A stretch of DNA of 64,000 nucleotides, taken from contig NZ_RQUY01000003.1 in NCBI RefSeq assembly GCF_003992125.1, positions 62,001-126,000 of the forward strand, given 5' to 3'. Shown here piece by piece: positions 9,250 through 17,680 of this stretch; position 1 is the stretch's first letter, and each line of letters opens with the position of its first letter. A program made the translations under genes and the position numbers. Source of the stretch: Veillonella caviae. Its GTDB lineage: Bacteria > Bacillota > Negativicutes > Veillonellales > Veillonellaceae. The notes under the pieces are model-generated. The model saw only the letters and a list, made by a program, of their open reading frames with translations, searched no databases and was not told the DNA's origin.

Positions 9250-9510
9250 ATGAAAGTTTCAGATGAAACTATGTTATTCCGTAAAGTGGATGACGAACCG
9301 ATGACTGCCGAAGAGGTAATCACTCGTGTATATCAATCGATTCAAGAAAAAGGATATAATCCAATTAATCAAATCTTAGGTTATTTAATTTCTGGAGACC
9401 CAGCGTATATTACTAGCTATAATAATGCTCGCAGTGATATTCGCCGTCTTGAAAGAGATGATTTAATCGAAGAATTATTGAAGGAATACGCAAAGGCGAA
9501 ACAACTATAA
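9250..9510 (+). CDS. IreB family regulatory phosphoprotein (UPF0297/YrzL)
   Basis: An 86-residue cytosolic protein matching the UPF0297/IreB family along its whole length ([11 protein letters not shown] at the start, [17 protein letters not shown] and YITSYNNAR in the middle). In Enterococcus, IreB is phosphorylated on Thr residues by the Ser/Thr kinase IreK and lowers cephalosporin resistance. The N-terminal Thr/Ser-containing segment is present here. The stop overlaps the ruvX start by one base (TAATG). The family call is secure, but its role in this organism is not known. Confidence 0.93.
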   Translation: MKVSDETMLFRKVDDEPMTAEEVITRVYQSIQEKGYNPINQILGYLISGDPAYITSYNNARSDIRRLERDDLIEELLKEYAKAKQL

Positions 9511-9929
9511 TGAGAATTATGGCTTTAGACGTAGGCAGTCGTACCATAGGTATAGCTTGTAGCGATGCACTATTGATGACTGCTCAAGGTATTGAAACGA
9601 TTCGTCGTACATCTTTGGAAAAAGACTTTCACCGTCTCAGTGAGTTAATTACTGAATATGAGGTACACGAATTAGTGGTAGGTATGCCCAAAAATATGAA
9701 CGGTACCAAAGGGGAAAGGGCAGAGAAGACAGAGGAATTTGTCGAAAAAATGAAGGAATTCATTGACTTGCCTGTTACCTTTTGGGATGAACGGCTATCT
9801 ACGGTGATGGCAGAACGCCAACTCATCGCAGCGGATGTGAGTCGTAAAAAGCGGAAAGATGTTATTGATAAAATGGCGGCGGTTGTTATTTTGCAAGGCT
9901 ATTTAGATAGACTGCAGTTTACAAAATAA
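9510..9929 (+). CDS. ruvX: Putative pre-16S rRNA nuclease / Holliday junction resolvase (YqgF)
   Basis: A 139-residue RNase H-fold nuclease of the YqgF family, which in E. coli trims the 5' end of 16S rRNA. The first acidic residue lies in [16 protein letters not shown], the second in [10 protein letters not shown], and the last in the segment [15 protein letters not shown]. It is translationally coupled to the IreB gene and followed 15 bases later by the DUF1292 gene. The three form one operon, as in other Firmicutes. Confidence 0.95.
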   Translation: MRIMALDVGSRTIGIACSDALLMTAQGIETIRRTSLEKDFHRLSELITEYEVHELVVGMPKNMNGTKGERAEKTEEFVEKMKEFIDLPVTFWDERLSTVMAERQLIAADVSRKKRKDVIDKMAAVVILQGYLDRLQFTK

Positions 9930-9944
9930 AAGGAGGGAATCCCC

Positions 9945-10235
9945 ATGGTTGATCAAAACTACGAAGGCGAAGTATTCTATCTTGAGTTCGAAGACGAAGA
10001 TGGGAACAAACAATTCTTCACAGAAGATGTTATTTTAGAACATGAAGGTCAAGAATACGCAGTGCTCGTTCATGTACAAGACGAAGAACATGAAGGTCAA
10101 GATGACACATATATGATCTTAGCTCGTATTGAAACTAATGAAGAGGGCGTAGAAGAATATGTACCTCTTGATGAAGAAGATGAACATTTTGAAACATTAG
10201 TAAACTTATATGAATCGTTGGATGAAGAGGAGTAA
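9945..10235 (+). CDS. DUF1292 protein (YrzB family)
   Basis: A 96-residue, very acidic protein (FEDEDGNKQFF, VLVHVQDEEHEGQDD, YVPLDEEDE, ESLDEEE) of the DUF1292/YrzB family. Its function is unknown anywhere. It has a strong AGGAGGG ribosome binding site and closes the IreB-ruvX operon, ahead of an intrinsic terminator. It always occurs in this gene neighbourhood in Firmicutes, which is why I trust the call. Confidence 0.88.
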   Translation: MVDQNYEGEVFYLEFEDEDGNKQFFTEDVILEHEGQEYAVLVHVQDEEHEGQDDTYMILARIETNEEGVEEYVPLDEEDEHFETLVNLYESLDEEE

Positions 10236-10248
10236 TCTTTTCGTTTTT

Positions 10249-10284
10249 AAAAACTCTCCAGTCAGTGACTGGGGAGTTTTTCTG
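10249..10284 (+). terminator. Intrinsic terminator after the IreB-ruvX-DUF1292 operon
   Basis: A 15-bp stem (AAAAACTCTCCAGTC with GACTGGGGAGTTTTT, one G-T pair) with a 3-base loop AGT and a T-tract. Confidence 0.92.
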
Positions 10285-10349
10285 TATATCGAAAGTCCTT
10301 TATATGGTATAATAGAATATAAAAATATTTGTTTTAGAAAGGACTATCA

Positions 10350-11765
10350 ATGAGAAAATCCTTAAAATATATGTCCGCAGTCATCCTTAGTGCTGCTGTA
10401 ATTAGTGTAGGCGGTTTAGGTGCTCTTTACTTAGTGCCTAATACTTTTGATGAGGATACAGGTACTAAAGTACTTGTTATAGACCAAGATGCGACGGGTA
10501 CTGAAATTGCAAATATGCTCTATGAGCAAGGCTTGATACGGTCTACGTTGGGCTTTAAAATTTGGTTAGCCCTTAGTGGTACAGGGGATAAATTACAATC
10601 TGGACACTACCAAATTCCAAATAAGGTAACGGTTCGTGAGTTAATCGAATTATTACAAGAAGGTCATGTGGAGTCCATTAAATTAACTATACCAGAAGGT
10701 TATACCGTAGGGGATATTGCTATTGCTTTGGAAAAGGCTAAGATTATGAAAGCTGCTGATTTTTTAGCAGAAGCGAAAACCTTTGTACCATATCCATATA
10801 TGAAGGGTACAAGACCTACTACGTATCCTGTAGAAGGTTTCTTATTCCCTAGTACTTATGAAATTCCTGTTGGAGCTACACCGCGCGATGTGATTATGAT
10901 GATGAGCGAAGAAATGAATCGCTATTTGACACCAGCCGTGAAAAAACAAATTCAAGCACAACATATGAGTATTCATGATTTTGTTACATTAGCATCTATA
11001 GTGGAAAGAGAATCTTTATTCGATGCAGATCGACCTGTTATTGCTGGGGTATTCAAAAAACGTTTGGCTCACGGTATTCCATTACAATCTGATGCTACAA
11101 TTTCCTATGTATTAGGCTATGCGAAGGAAAATGTTACTATTGGGGATACACAATTGCAAAGCCCTTACAATACATATGTGAGCAAAGGTTTGCCACCAGG
11201 ACCGATTTCTAATCCTGGTAAGAAAGCATTAGATGCTGTATTACATTCTGAAAATACGGATTACCTATATTTTGTAGCTGATAAAGACGGTCATAATCAC
11301 TTCTCAAAAACCTATGCAGAACATTTAGCAGCGGTGGAAAAAATTTATGGTGGCGATACGATATCTTCTACTAATGCAAATGGTAGTGCTCAAGTAAATG
11401 CGCAAGCAGGCCCTAACTATGATGCAACGGCAGCTAGTACAGTACCTGACTATAATTATAGTTCACAAGAGGCGGTGGATGCTGATTCTCAATATGTTGA
11501 CGCAGAACCGACTTATACCTATACACCGACTACAGTGCCTGCGGCATCGGATCCAGTTGTAACAAGACCTGCTGCTCAAGAACAACAGGCTGCTCAACAG
11601 GTAGAAACACCTGTACAGTCTGAACCAGCTACAGCACCTGCATATGTGCCGACTACAACGCCGGCACCTGTACAGGAACCAGCTCCATTGATTCGATCTG
11701 TAGAAACATCAAGTACAACATCGTCGACAACAACGACTAATAATCGAGGTGGCGTAGAACGCTAA
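10350..11765 (+). CDS. mltG: Endolytic murein transglycosylase MltG
   Basis: A 471-residue membrane-anchored YceG-family enzyme that cuts nascent glycan strands and sets their length. There is one N-terminal transmembrane helix (residues 8-30). The LysM-like and YceG catalytic domains span about 40-335, with TLASIVERES placing the catalytic Glu at 219-221, as in E. coli MltG. After about residue 340 comes a 130-residue tail rich in Pro, Thr, Gln, Ala and Ser, which most MltG proteins lack. It could reach through peptidoglycan or bind partners. The gene has its own extended -10 promoter (TGGTATAAT near 10305-10313). Confidence 0.95.
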   Translation: MRKSLKYMSAVILSAAVISVGGLGALYLVPNTFDEDTGTKVLVIDQDATGTEIANMLYEQGLIRSTLGFKIWLALSGTGDKLQSGHYQIPNKVTVRELIELLQEGHVESIKLTIPEGYTVGDIAIALEKAKIMKAADFLAEAKTFVPYPYMKGTRPTTYPVEGFLFPSTYEIPVGATPRDVIMMMSEEMNRYLTPAVKKQIQAQHMSIHDFVTLASIVERESLFDADRPVIAGVFKKRLAHGIPLQSDATISYVLGYAKENVTIGDTQLQSPYNTYVSKGLPPGPISNPGKKALDAVLHSENTDYLYFVADKDGHNHFSKTYAEHLAAVEKIYGGDTISSTNANGSAQVNAQAGPNYDATAASTVPDYNYSSQEAVDADSQYVDAEPTYTYTPTTVPAASDPVVTRPAAQEQQAAQQVETPVQSEPATAPAYVPTTTPAPVQEPAPLIRSVETSSTTSSTTTTNNRGGVER

Positions 11766-11898
11766 TTAGCCAGTTACTGCTTAGCAAATAATGGTGACCG
11801 TAGTTGACAGTGTACCGTAATTAAGGATATTTAATCATATAGGAACGCTGATAGCACTAATCTTACTTTTACTTTCACAGGAATTTACAATATAACAG

Positions 11899-12504
11899 AT
11901 GGAATTAAATGATATTTTAAATGAACAGCGCATTTATGCGATGATAAATGATGTGCCCATCCTACGGGAATCGGAAGTACATTTATTTGAAGAATTAATT
12001 GGATTATACCAGCCCACCTCAGTATTAGAGGTGGGCACCGCCATTGGTTATTCTACATTGCTAATGGCGCCTCTTTTAGACAAGGAGGAAGGGCATATTA
12101 CGTCCATTGAACTCGATACAGTACGCCATGAGATGGCGAAATATTATATCAATCAGTCTGCTTATGCAGATAAAGTGACCTTGCTTCAAGGGGATGCAAA
12201 AGATGTGTTGAGGAATTTGACTGGTGAATATGATTTAGTGTTTTTGGATGGCCCTAAGGGGCAGTATCTAAATCAACTAGAATTGATTTTGCCACATGTG
12301 AAAGAGGGTGGTGTTATTCTCGCCGACAATGTCTTGTTTAGAGGCTATGTGCGCGGTAATAAAGAGGCGCCGCGCCGTTTTAAAACCATTGTCAAACGAT
12401 TGCAAGAATATTTAACTTATGTAGAGAATAAAGAGTTATTTAACACTACTATTTATCCTATGGGTGATGGTATGAGTGTCAGTGTGTGGAAAGGACACAA
12501 ATAA
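11899..12504 (+). CDS. trmR: SAM-dependent O-methyltransferase (TrmR/YrrM-like, tRNA mo5U34)
   Basis: A 201-residue class I methyltransferase with SAM motif I EVGTAIGYSTLLM, the acidic SITSIELDTVRHEMA strand, and LVFLDGPKGQY. It belongs to the catechol-O-methyltransferase-like family. In Bacillus subtilis the gene in this same place (yrrM, trmR) methylates 5-hydroxyuridine at wobble position 34 of tRNAs to 5-methoxyuridine. The enzymes making the hydroxyl group there are U32 proteins encoded next to it, and one lies directly downstream here. The specific function is inferred from context. The start ATG is preceded by a weak ribosome binding site. The 133 bases before it show nothing clear. 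Confidence 0.82.
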   Translation: MELNDILNEQRIYAMINDVPILRESEVHLFEELIGLYQPTSVLEVGTAIGYSTLLMAPLLDKEEGHITSIELDTVRHEMAKYYINQSAYADKVTLLQGDAKDVLRNLTGEYDLVFLDGPKGQYLNQLELILPHVKEGGVILADNVLFRGYVRGNKEAPRRFKTIVKRLQEYLTYVENKELFNTTIYPMGDGMSVSVWKGHK

Positions 12505-12509
12505 TAAAT

Positions 12510-13751
12510 ATGGCAGAACATTTTATGGAATTACTATGTCCAGCTGGTAATATGGACAAATTGAAAATGGCTATTCGCTACGGTGCAGATGCTGTTTATT
12601 GTGCAGGTAAACGATTTGGCTTGCGTGCAGGAAATTCTAATTTCTCTGATGAAGAACTTAAAGAAGCAGTACAATTCGTGCACGAACATGGCAAAAAAAT
12701 CCATGTAACATGTAATATTATTCCTCATAATGAAGATTTTGAAGGTCTTGAGGACTATTTAAAATTTCTTGAAAGCATTGGTGTTGATGCTATCATTGTA
12801 GCGGATATGGGAATTTTTAGCCTCGCAAAACGTGTGGCTCCCGGCCTTGAATTACACGTTAGTACTCAAGCATCTACTACGAACTGGCACACTGTGCAAA
12901 TGTGGAAAGAACTCGGTGCTGCACGTGTTGTAGCTGCTCGCGAAGTATCCGTAGCGGATTTGAAAGAGATGAAGGAACATGTAGACATTGAAATTGAATC
13001 CTTCGTGCATGGATCTATGTGTATTTCTTATTCCGGTCGTTGCCTCTTGTCTAACTATATGACAGGTACGCGAGACGCAAACCGCGGTCAATGTTCTCAA
13101 GCGTGTCGCTGGAAATATAGCCTCGTAGAATCCAATCGCCCTGGCGAATACTATCCTATCGAGGAAGATGAACATGGTACGTATATCTTTAATTCTAAAG
13201 ATCTTTGCCTCATTCATCGCATTCCTGATTTGTACAAAGCAGGTATCGATAGCCTTAAAATCGAAGGCCGTATGAAATCTGTACACTATGTTGCTACCGT
13301 TGCTAAAGTGTACCGCACTGCTATCGATGCATATCTTAAAGAAGGTAAGGACTGGTACGTTCGTCCTGAGTGGATTGCAGAATTAGAAAAAATTTCTCAC
13401 CGTCCCTATACAGATGGTTTTGCCGAAGGTCGTCCTGATGAAAGCGCCCAAAACTATGGTAAATCTACGAACACGCAAACCCATGATTTCATCGGTTTAG
13501 TATTGGGGTATAACGAAGAAGGCGGTTATGTGGAATTAGAACAACGCAACAATTTCAAAGTTGGCGATACAGTAGAGTTCTGCCAACCGAAAGGCGATTT
13601 AGTAGAAACGGTGATTGAAAAAATGACCGACGCTGATGGCAATCCAATCGATGTAGCACCACATGCACAAATGAAAGTGCGCCTCTATATGGATACGAAA
13701 TTAGAGCCTTATTCCATGATGCGCCGAGAATGTAAAATTAAAGAGGCATAA
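12510..13751 (+). CDS. trhP: Peptidase U32 family protein (TrhP-like, tRNA ho5U34 synthesis)
   Basis: A 413-residue protein with the U32 signature ESFVHGSMCISYSGRCLLS, followed by NRGQCSQACRWKY, giving four conserved Cys. The N-terminal barrel begins MELLCPAGNMDKLKMAI, and a C-terminal beta-domain ends the protein. U32 proteins of this group (TrhP, RlhA) hydroxylate uridine in tRNA or rRNA using prephenate; they are not proteases in practice. Pairing with the upstream TrmR-like methyltransferase suggests tRNA wobble ho5U34 synthesis. An upstream in-frame GTG lies inside the preceding gene. I use the ATG 6 bases after that gene's stop. Bacillus has two such proteins and this window has one. 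Confidence 0.88.
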   Translation: MAEHFMELLCPAGNMDKLKMAIRYGADAVYCAGKRFGLRAGNSNFSDEELKEAVQFVHEHGKKIHVTCNIIPHNEDFEGLEDYLKFLESIGVDAIIVADMGIFSLAKRVAPGLELHVSTQASTTNWHTVQMWKELGAARVVAAREVSVADLKEMKEHVDIEIESFVHGSMCISYSGRCLLSNYMTGTRDANRGQCSQACRWKYSLVESNRPGEYYPIEEDEHGTYIFNSKDLCLIHRIPDLYKAGIDSLKIEGRMKSVHYVATVAKVYRTAIDAYLKEGKDWYVRPEWIAELEKISHRPYTDGFAEGRPDESAQNYGKSTNTQTHDFIGLVLGYNEEGGYVELEQRNNFKVGDTVEFCQPKGDLVETVIEKMTDADGNPIDVAPHAQMKVRLYMDTKLEPYSMMRRECKIKEA

Positions 13752-13752
13752 G

Positions 13753-14034
13753 ATGGTGAAAGATATACAGTTACCTTTGATGCCATCAAAATCGCTAAAG
13801 GGATTTATGAGTAGTAGTTATGGTAAAAGTAATGGTGAAGAAAGTTATGTGTATTTTCACATCGACCCAAAACATACGAATTATGTAAATAGAATCCTAG
13901 AAGGTTACGAATATGTAGGAGTTATGACTACGGTAGATTATAATGGCCGTTGTATGGTGCGCTGTACGCCAGATACACGACAACTTGCTATAGATATTCT
14001 CAGTACATTGCCAGAAGTATCACTGGATATCTAA
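13753..14034 (+). CDS. DUF4911 domain protein
   Basis: A 93-residue protein whose core (YFHIDPKHTNYVNRILEGYE, then VMTTVDYNGRCMVRCTPDTR) matches the DUF4911 pattern. It starts one base after the U32 stop, so it is co-translated with it. DUF4911 is a small alpha/beta domain of unknown function, often next to U32 genes in Negativicutes and clostridia. The link suggests a helper role in the same RNA modification, but nothing in the sequence proves it. Confidence 0.78.
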   Translation: MVKDIQLPLMPSKSLKGFMSSSYGKSNGEESYVYFHIDPKHTNYVNRILEGYEYVGVMTTVDYNGRCMVRCTPDTRQLAIDILSTLPEVSLDI

Positions 14035-14065
14035 ATATATTTGATATATCCGTTATGTTCTATGG

Positions 14066-14091
14066 ATGCCCCACTTAGGTGGGGCATTTAT
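14066..14091 (+). terminator. Intrinsic terminator after the DUF4911 gene
   Basis: A 9-bp GC-rich stem (ATGCCCCAC with GTGGGGCAT) with a TTAG loop, followed by TTTATG. Confidence 0.85.
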
Positions 14092-14113
14092 GTATATATG
14101 CTAAATAGAAATA

Positions 14114-14122
14114 TGGTATAAT
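14114..14122 (+). promoter_or_regulatory. Extended -10 promoter of the secreted-protein gene
   Basis: TGGTATAAT is an extended -10 element about 70 bases before the start codon, with no clear -35. The same TATGGTATAAT word precedes mltG. Confidence 0.5.
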
Positions 14123-14190
14123 ACAAGTTGAATGTACATAGCATACAATCAATTTGTATAGAAATTAAGTCTAACCGATGGGAGACGAGT

Positions 14191-15183
14191 ATGAAACGAA
14201 ATTTGTTAAAACGAGCAGCTCTATTAGCTACGATTAGTACTACTATGTGTATCACAGCCTTTGCGGCACAGAATGGACCTGTTATGATACCACAACCGGG
14301 GACAGTAGTAGTCATCAATCATAATCCTGATGTGACCTTTGCAGGGAATATCAATTTTGATGTAGAAAGCCAAACGGACAATAATTTACGCATTGGCAAT
14401 GATGTAGTTCCGAATGTATTATATGGTGCTGTATTTAATCGTTCTGGTGCACCTGATAGTATTGTGCCTGCTCAATCGTATATGTTCATCGGCCCTAAAG
14501 AAGTTCCTGCGCCATTGACGGATTCTAGTGATGCAGGCAAAGCAGGAGCGATTTGGTCCGTGGAAACAATTAAAAAAGTAAAGGGTCAAGAAATCCAAGT
14601 GGCTAGTCGAGGTATTCCAGAGAAACCATTGGCAGTACAAATGGAAATTATTAAAGATACTTTCACCACAGGAGCTATTGATAATAGTAAAACCGCAATT
14701 GGTGAGAATAGTAAAGGGACATTGTACATGACGGTGCCAAAGGATTTTAAACTCACTGCGAGCACCGATATTCCGGCAGATGTACGTGAAACGATGCCGG
14801 CTATGTTCCGAGGTAAAATGGGTGAGTCCTTGATGGTGAATTTACTGCCATTGAATGATGCAGAAAAACAACAATTAGCGGATAATCCGCATAATGCGAA
14901 TACAATCGTATTCAACCGCACTATGGAGATGGCTAGTAGCATTGGTAATTCTGCGAAACAAAGTAAGGTATATACTTATATGAAGGACCATTACCTTAAC
15001 ATGATTATCGTAGCAAAAGATTATGACGATAATGGTGCTCGTGGTAGCGGTGTGTTAATGGTGTCTAAACAGGATAATTCAGATGACGTAATGCTTGTTT
15101 TATTTAAAGGTCCAGACATTACGAACTCTAAAATTGAAAAAGTTATTGGATCTATGCTATCTGCACATTTTGAACGTAAATAA
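14191..15183 (+). CDS. Secreted protein of unknown function
   Basis: A 330-residue exported protein that I do not recognise. Residues 1-26 are a signal peptide (KRNLLKRAALLATISTTMC, cleavage after AFAA). There is no lipobox and no further membrane helix, so it should be periplasmic. The mature part is mixed alpha/beta with a run FTTGAIDNSKTAIGENSKGT near residues 155-174. The frame is open 63 bases further upstream, but GGGAGACGAG directly precedes this ATG and the signal peptide begins here. It stands alone between two terminators, so the neighbours give no hint. Confidence 0.75.
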   Translation: MKRNLLKRAALLATISTTMCITAFAAQNGPVMIPQPGTVVVINHNPDVTFAGNINFDVESQTDNNLRIGNDVVPNVLYGAVFNRSGAPDSIVPAQSYMFIGPKEVPAPLTDSSDAGKAGAIWSVETIKKVKGQEIQVASRGIPEKPLAVQMEIIKDTFTTGAIDNSKTAIGENSKGTLYMTVPKDFKLTASTDIPADVRETMPAMFRGKMGESLMVNLLPLNDAEKQQLADNPHNANTIVFNRTMEMASSIGNSAKQSKVYTYMKDHYLNMIIVAKDYDDNGARGSGVLMVSKQDNSDDVMLVLFKGPDITNSKIEKVIGSMLSAHFERK

Positions 15184-15198
15184 TTCGTAAACAAATGA

Positions 15199-15239
15199 GA
15201 AAACTGTTGCACTTTGTATTTAGTGTAACAGTTTTTTTC
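15199..15239 (+). terminator. Intrinsic terminator after the secreted-protein gene
   Basis: AAAACTGTTGCACT pairs with AGTGTAACAGTTTT (one mismatch) across an 8-base loop, followed by a run of seven T. Confidence 0.88.
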
Positions 15240-15245
15240 GATGTA

Positions 15246-15274
15246 TTGCATTTTAGAAAATGATGTGGTAAGAT
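15246..15274 (+). promoter_or_regulatory. Promoter of the thrS T-box transcript
   Basis: TTGCAT and TAAGAT are separated by 17 bases, a near-consensus housekeeping promoter. Transcription would start around 15281, just before the T-box structure. Confidence 0.75.
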
Positions 15275-15280
15275 AGTCGA

Positions 15281-15540
15281 GTAAAAGTTATGCGAAGGAC
15301 ATGATTCTCATATCCCTGTGTACCAGAGAGAGGTGGATGCTGGAAACACCTTACATATATATTAGAATTACCCCCTTTAAACTGATTTGTCGAATTCATA
15401 GTAGGCAAATACGGTGTGCCCCGTTATCGGCTTAATGAAGTGAATTAACTATACAAATAGATGGTATGGGTAATTAACTAGGGTGGAACCGCGAATGATC
15501 TTCGTCCCTTGTTGTAGGGGATAGAGGGTCTTTTTTTATT
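15281..15540 (+). promoter_or_regulatory. T-box riboswitch controlling thrS
   Basis: The T-box core AGGGTGGAACCGCG lies at 15480-15493. The terminator stem starting GATCTTCGTCCC and ending in a run of seven T follows at 15497-15538. Stem I features are present: CAGAGAG and a GGTGGATGCTGGAAACACC hairpin near 15326-15354. Uncharged tRNA-Thr would stabilise the antiterminator and switch thrS on. The specifier is likely an ACC codon, with 15370-15372 (in GAATTACCC) as my candidate. That assignment was not folded and is uncertain. Confidence 0.92.
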
Positions 15541-15596
15541 GGTGAAACTGACCTCGCCCCAGTGATTATCTATGATATATAATTGGAGGAATTATT

Positions 15597-17516
15597 ATGG
15601 CAGACGTAAAAATTATTTTACCTGATGGTAGCGCTAAGGAATATGCTGCTGGCACTACTTTAGGTGAGGCTGTTAAACAATTGTCCAATAGTTTGGCAAA
15701 AAAAGTATTGGCTGCTAATGTGAATGGCGAACTAACTGACCTTCGCGAAGAACTTGTGGATGGTAGCGAAGTAGCATTTTTAACTTTTGAAGAAGATGGT
15801 GGTAAACATACTCTTCGTCACACTGCTTCTCATATTTTAGCGCAAGCTATTAAACGTTTGTGGCCTGAAGCAAAATTAGCTATCGGTCCTGCTATCGATA
15901 AAGGTTTCTACTACGATATCGATATGGAACACGTGCTCGTACCAGAAGATTTGTCAAAAATTGAAAAAGAAATGAGCCGTATCGTAAAAGAGAATCTACC
16001 TATTACTAAATCTGTTATGTCTCGTCAAGAAGCGATTGAATTCTTTACATCTAAACATGAAGATTACAAAGTAGAATTGATTCAAGATCTTCCAGAAGAT
16101 GCCATCATCTCTTGCTATAGCCAAGGAGATTTTATCGACCTTTGTGCAGGCCCTCACGCAGCATCTACTGGTAAAGTGAAAGCTTTTAAATTGCAAAGCA
16201 TTGCTGGTGCATATTGGCGCGGTGATGAAAAGAATAAAATGTTGCAACGAGTGTACGGCACTGCATTTGAGAAAAAAGAGGATCTCGAAGCATATCTTCA
16301 CCTCTTAGAAGAAGCAGCAAAACGAGATCACCGTAAACTTGGTAAAGAATTGGATCTCTTTGTTATCAAAGAAGAAGGCCCTGGGTTCCCATTCTTCTTG
16401 CCAAAAGGCATGGCCCTCCGCAATGCGTTGGAAAACTTCTGGCGTGAAGTGCATCATGAATTTGAATACGAAGAAATTCGTACACCAATCATTTTGAACA
16501 AACAATTGTGGGAAACATCTGGTCACTGGTTCCATTACCGTGAAAATATGTACACTACAATGATTGACGAAGCAGAATATGCTATTAAACCAATGAACTG
16601 TCCAGGCGGCATTTTGGTGTACCAAAACGAAATGCATTCCTATCGCGATTTGCCACTTCGCTATGCAGAATTAGGCCTCGTTCATCGTCATGAATTGTCC
16701 GGTGCATTACATGGTTTGTTCCGCGTTCGCGCGTTCACTCAAGATGATGCACACGTATTCATGTTGCCGTCCCAAATGCAAGACGAGTTGATGAAAGTTA
16801 TCGAACTTTTCGACCGCATTTATAGTCAATTCGGTTTGAAATACCATGTAGAATTATCTACTAAACCAGATAATGCAATGGGGGATGATGCTATTTGGGA
16901 ATCTGCCACAGAAGCACTTCGCAATGCTATTGAAGCGAAAGGTATTCCTTATGTAATCAATCCTGGTGATGGTGCATTCTATGGTCCTAAACTAGATTAT
17001 CACATTGAGGATTCTCTTGGCCGTACATGGCAATGTGGTACTATCCAATTGGATATGAACTTGCCTGAGCGATTCCAAATTGAATACACTGGTGAAGATG
17101 GACAAAAACATCGTCCTATTATGATTCATCGTGCGTGCTTCGGTTCTATGGAACGTTTTATCGGTATTTTAACTGAACATTACGCAGGGGCATTCCCAAC
17201 TTGGATGGCACCAGTACAAGTGAAAGTATTACCAATTAGCGAAAAACATGTAGAATATGCTAAACAATTGGCTAAACAAATGCACCACGATTACATTCGT
17301 GTAGAAGTAGATGACCGCAATGAAAAGATGGGTTACAAAATCCGTCAAGCACAAATGTCTAAAACTCCATACATGCTCGTTGTAGGAGATAAAGAAATGG
17401 AAAATGGCGAAGTAGCGGTGCGTCGTTACGGTTCTGACGAATCTAATACTATAGCATTTGATCAATTTGTAAGTCATATTACATTAGAAATTGAAGAGCG
17501 TAAAAATAATTTATAA
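15597..17516 (+). CDS. thrS: Threonyl-tRNA synthetase
   Basis: The 639-residue protein has full length for ThrRS. Residues 1-62 form the TGS domain (VKIILPDGSAKEYAAGTTLG). The editing domain follows with HTASHILAQA and the SAD Cys/His pattern. The class II core has zinc-binding MNCPGG near residue 333-338 and HRHELSGALHGLFRVR as motif 2. The anticodon-binding domain ends the protein. The ribosome binding site is GGAGGA. Expression is under the T-box just upstream, and the coding sequence is followed by a strong terminator. Confidence 0.98.
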   Translation: MADVKIILPDGSAKEYAAGTTLGEAVKQLSNSLAKKVLAANVNGELTDLREELVDGSEVAFLTFEEDGGKHTLRHTASHILAQAIKRLWPEAKLAIGPAIDKGFYYDIDMEHVLVPEDLSKIEKEMSRIVKENLPITKSVMSRQEAIEFFTSKHEDYKVELIQDLPEDAIISCYSQGDFIDLCAGPHAASTGKVKAFKLQSIAGAYWRGDEKNKMLQRVYGTAFEKKEDLEAYLHLLEEAAKRDHRKLGKELDLFVIKEEGPGFPFFLPKGMALRNALENFWREVHHEFEYEEIRTPIILNKQLWETSGHWFHYRENMYTTMIDEAEYAIKPMNCPGGILVYQNEMHSYRDLPLRYAELGLVHRHELSGALHGLFRVRAFTQDDAHVFMLPSQMQDELMKVIELFDRIYSQFGLKYHVELSTKPDNAMGDDAIWESATEALRNAIEAKGIPYVINPGDGAFYGPKLDYHIEDSLGRTWQCGTIQLDMNLPERFQIEYTGEDGQKHRPIMIHRACFGSMERFIGILTEHYAGAFPTWMAPVQVKVLPISEKHVEYAKQLAKQMHHDYIRVEVDDRNEKMGYKIRQAQMSKTPYMLVVGDKEMENGEVAVRRYGSDESNTIAFDQFVSHITLEIEERKNNL

Positions 17517-17606
17517 TAGATGAGCAATACTTATAAGAGTCTACTGCATTAAATAATTAATCATCTAAATTATTAATCATACAAAAAAAATGAATTAAAA
17601 ACAAGG

Positions 17607-17657
17607 AAATCCATATATTTATGTTTAATATATAAATATATGGATTTTTATTTTTTA
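17607..17657 (+). terminator. Intrinsic terminator after thrS
   Basis: A perfect 16-bp stem (AAATCCATATATTTAT and its complement) with a 9-base loop and a T-rich tail. It ends about 25 bases before the ATG of the next gene, so the next gene's promoter must lie inside or very near the hairpin, or it depends on read-through. Confidence 0.9.
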
Positions 17658-17680
17658 CTCTTGTTGATGAGGAGGTATGT

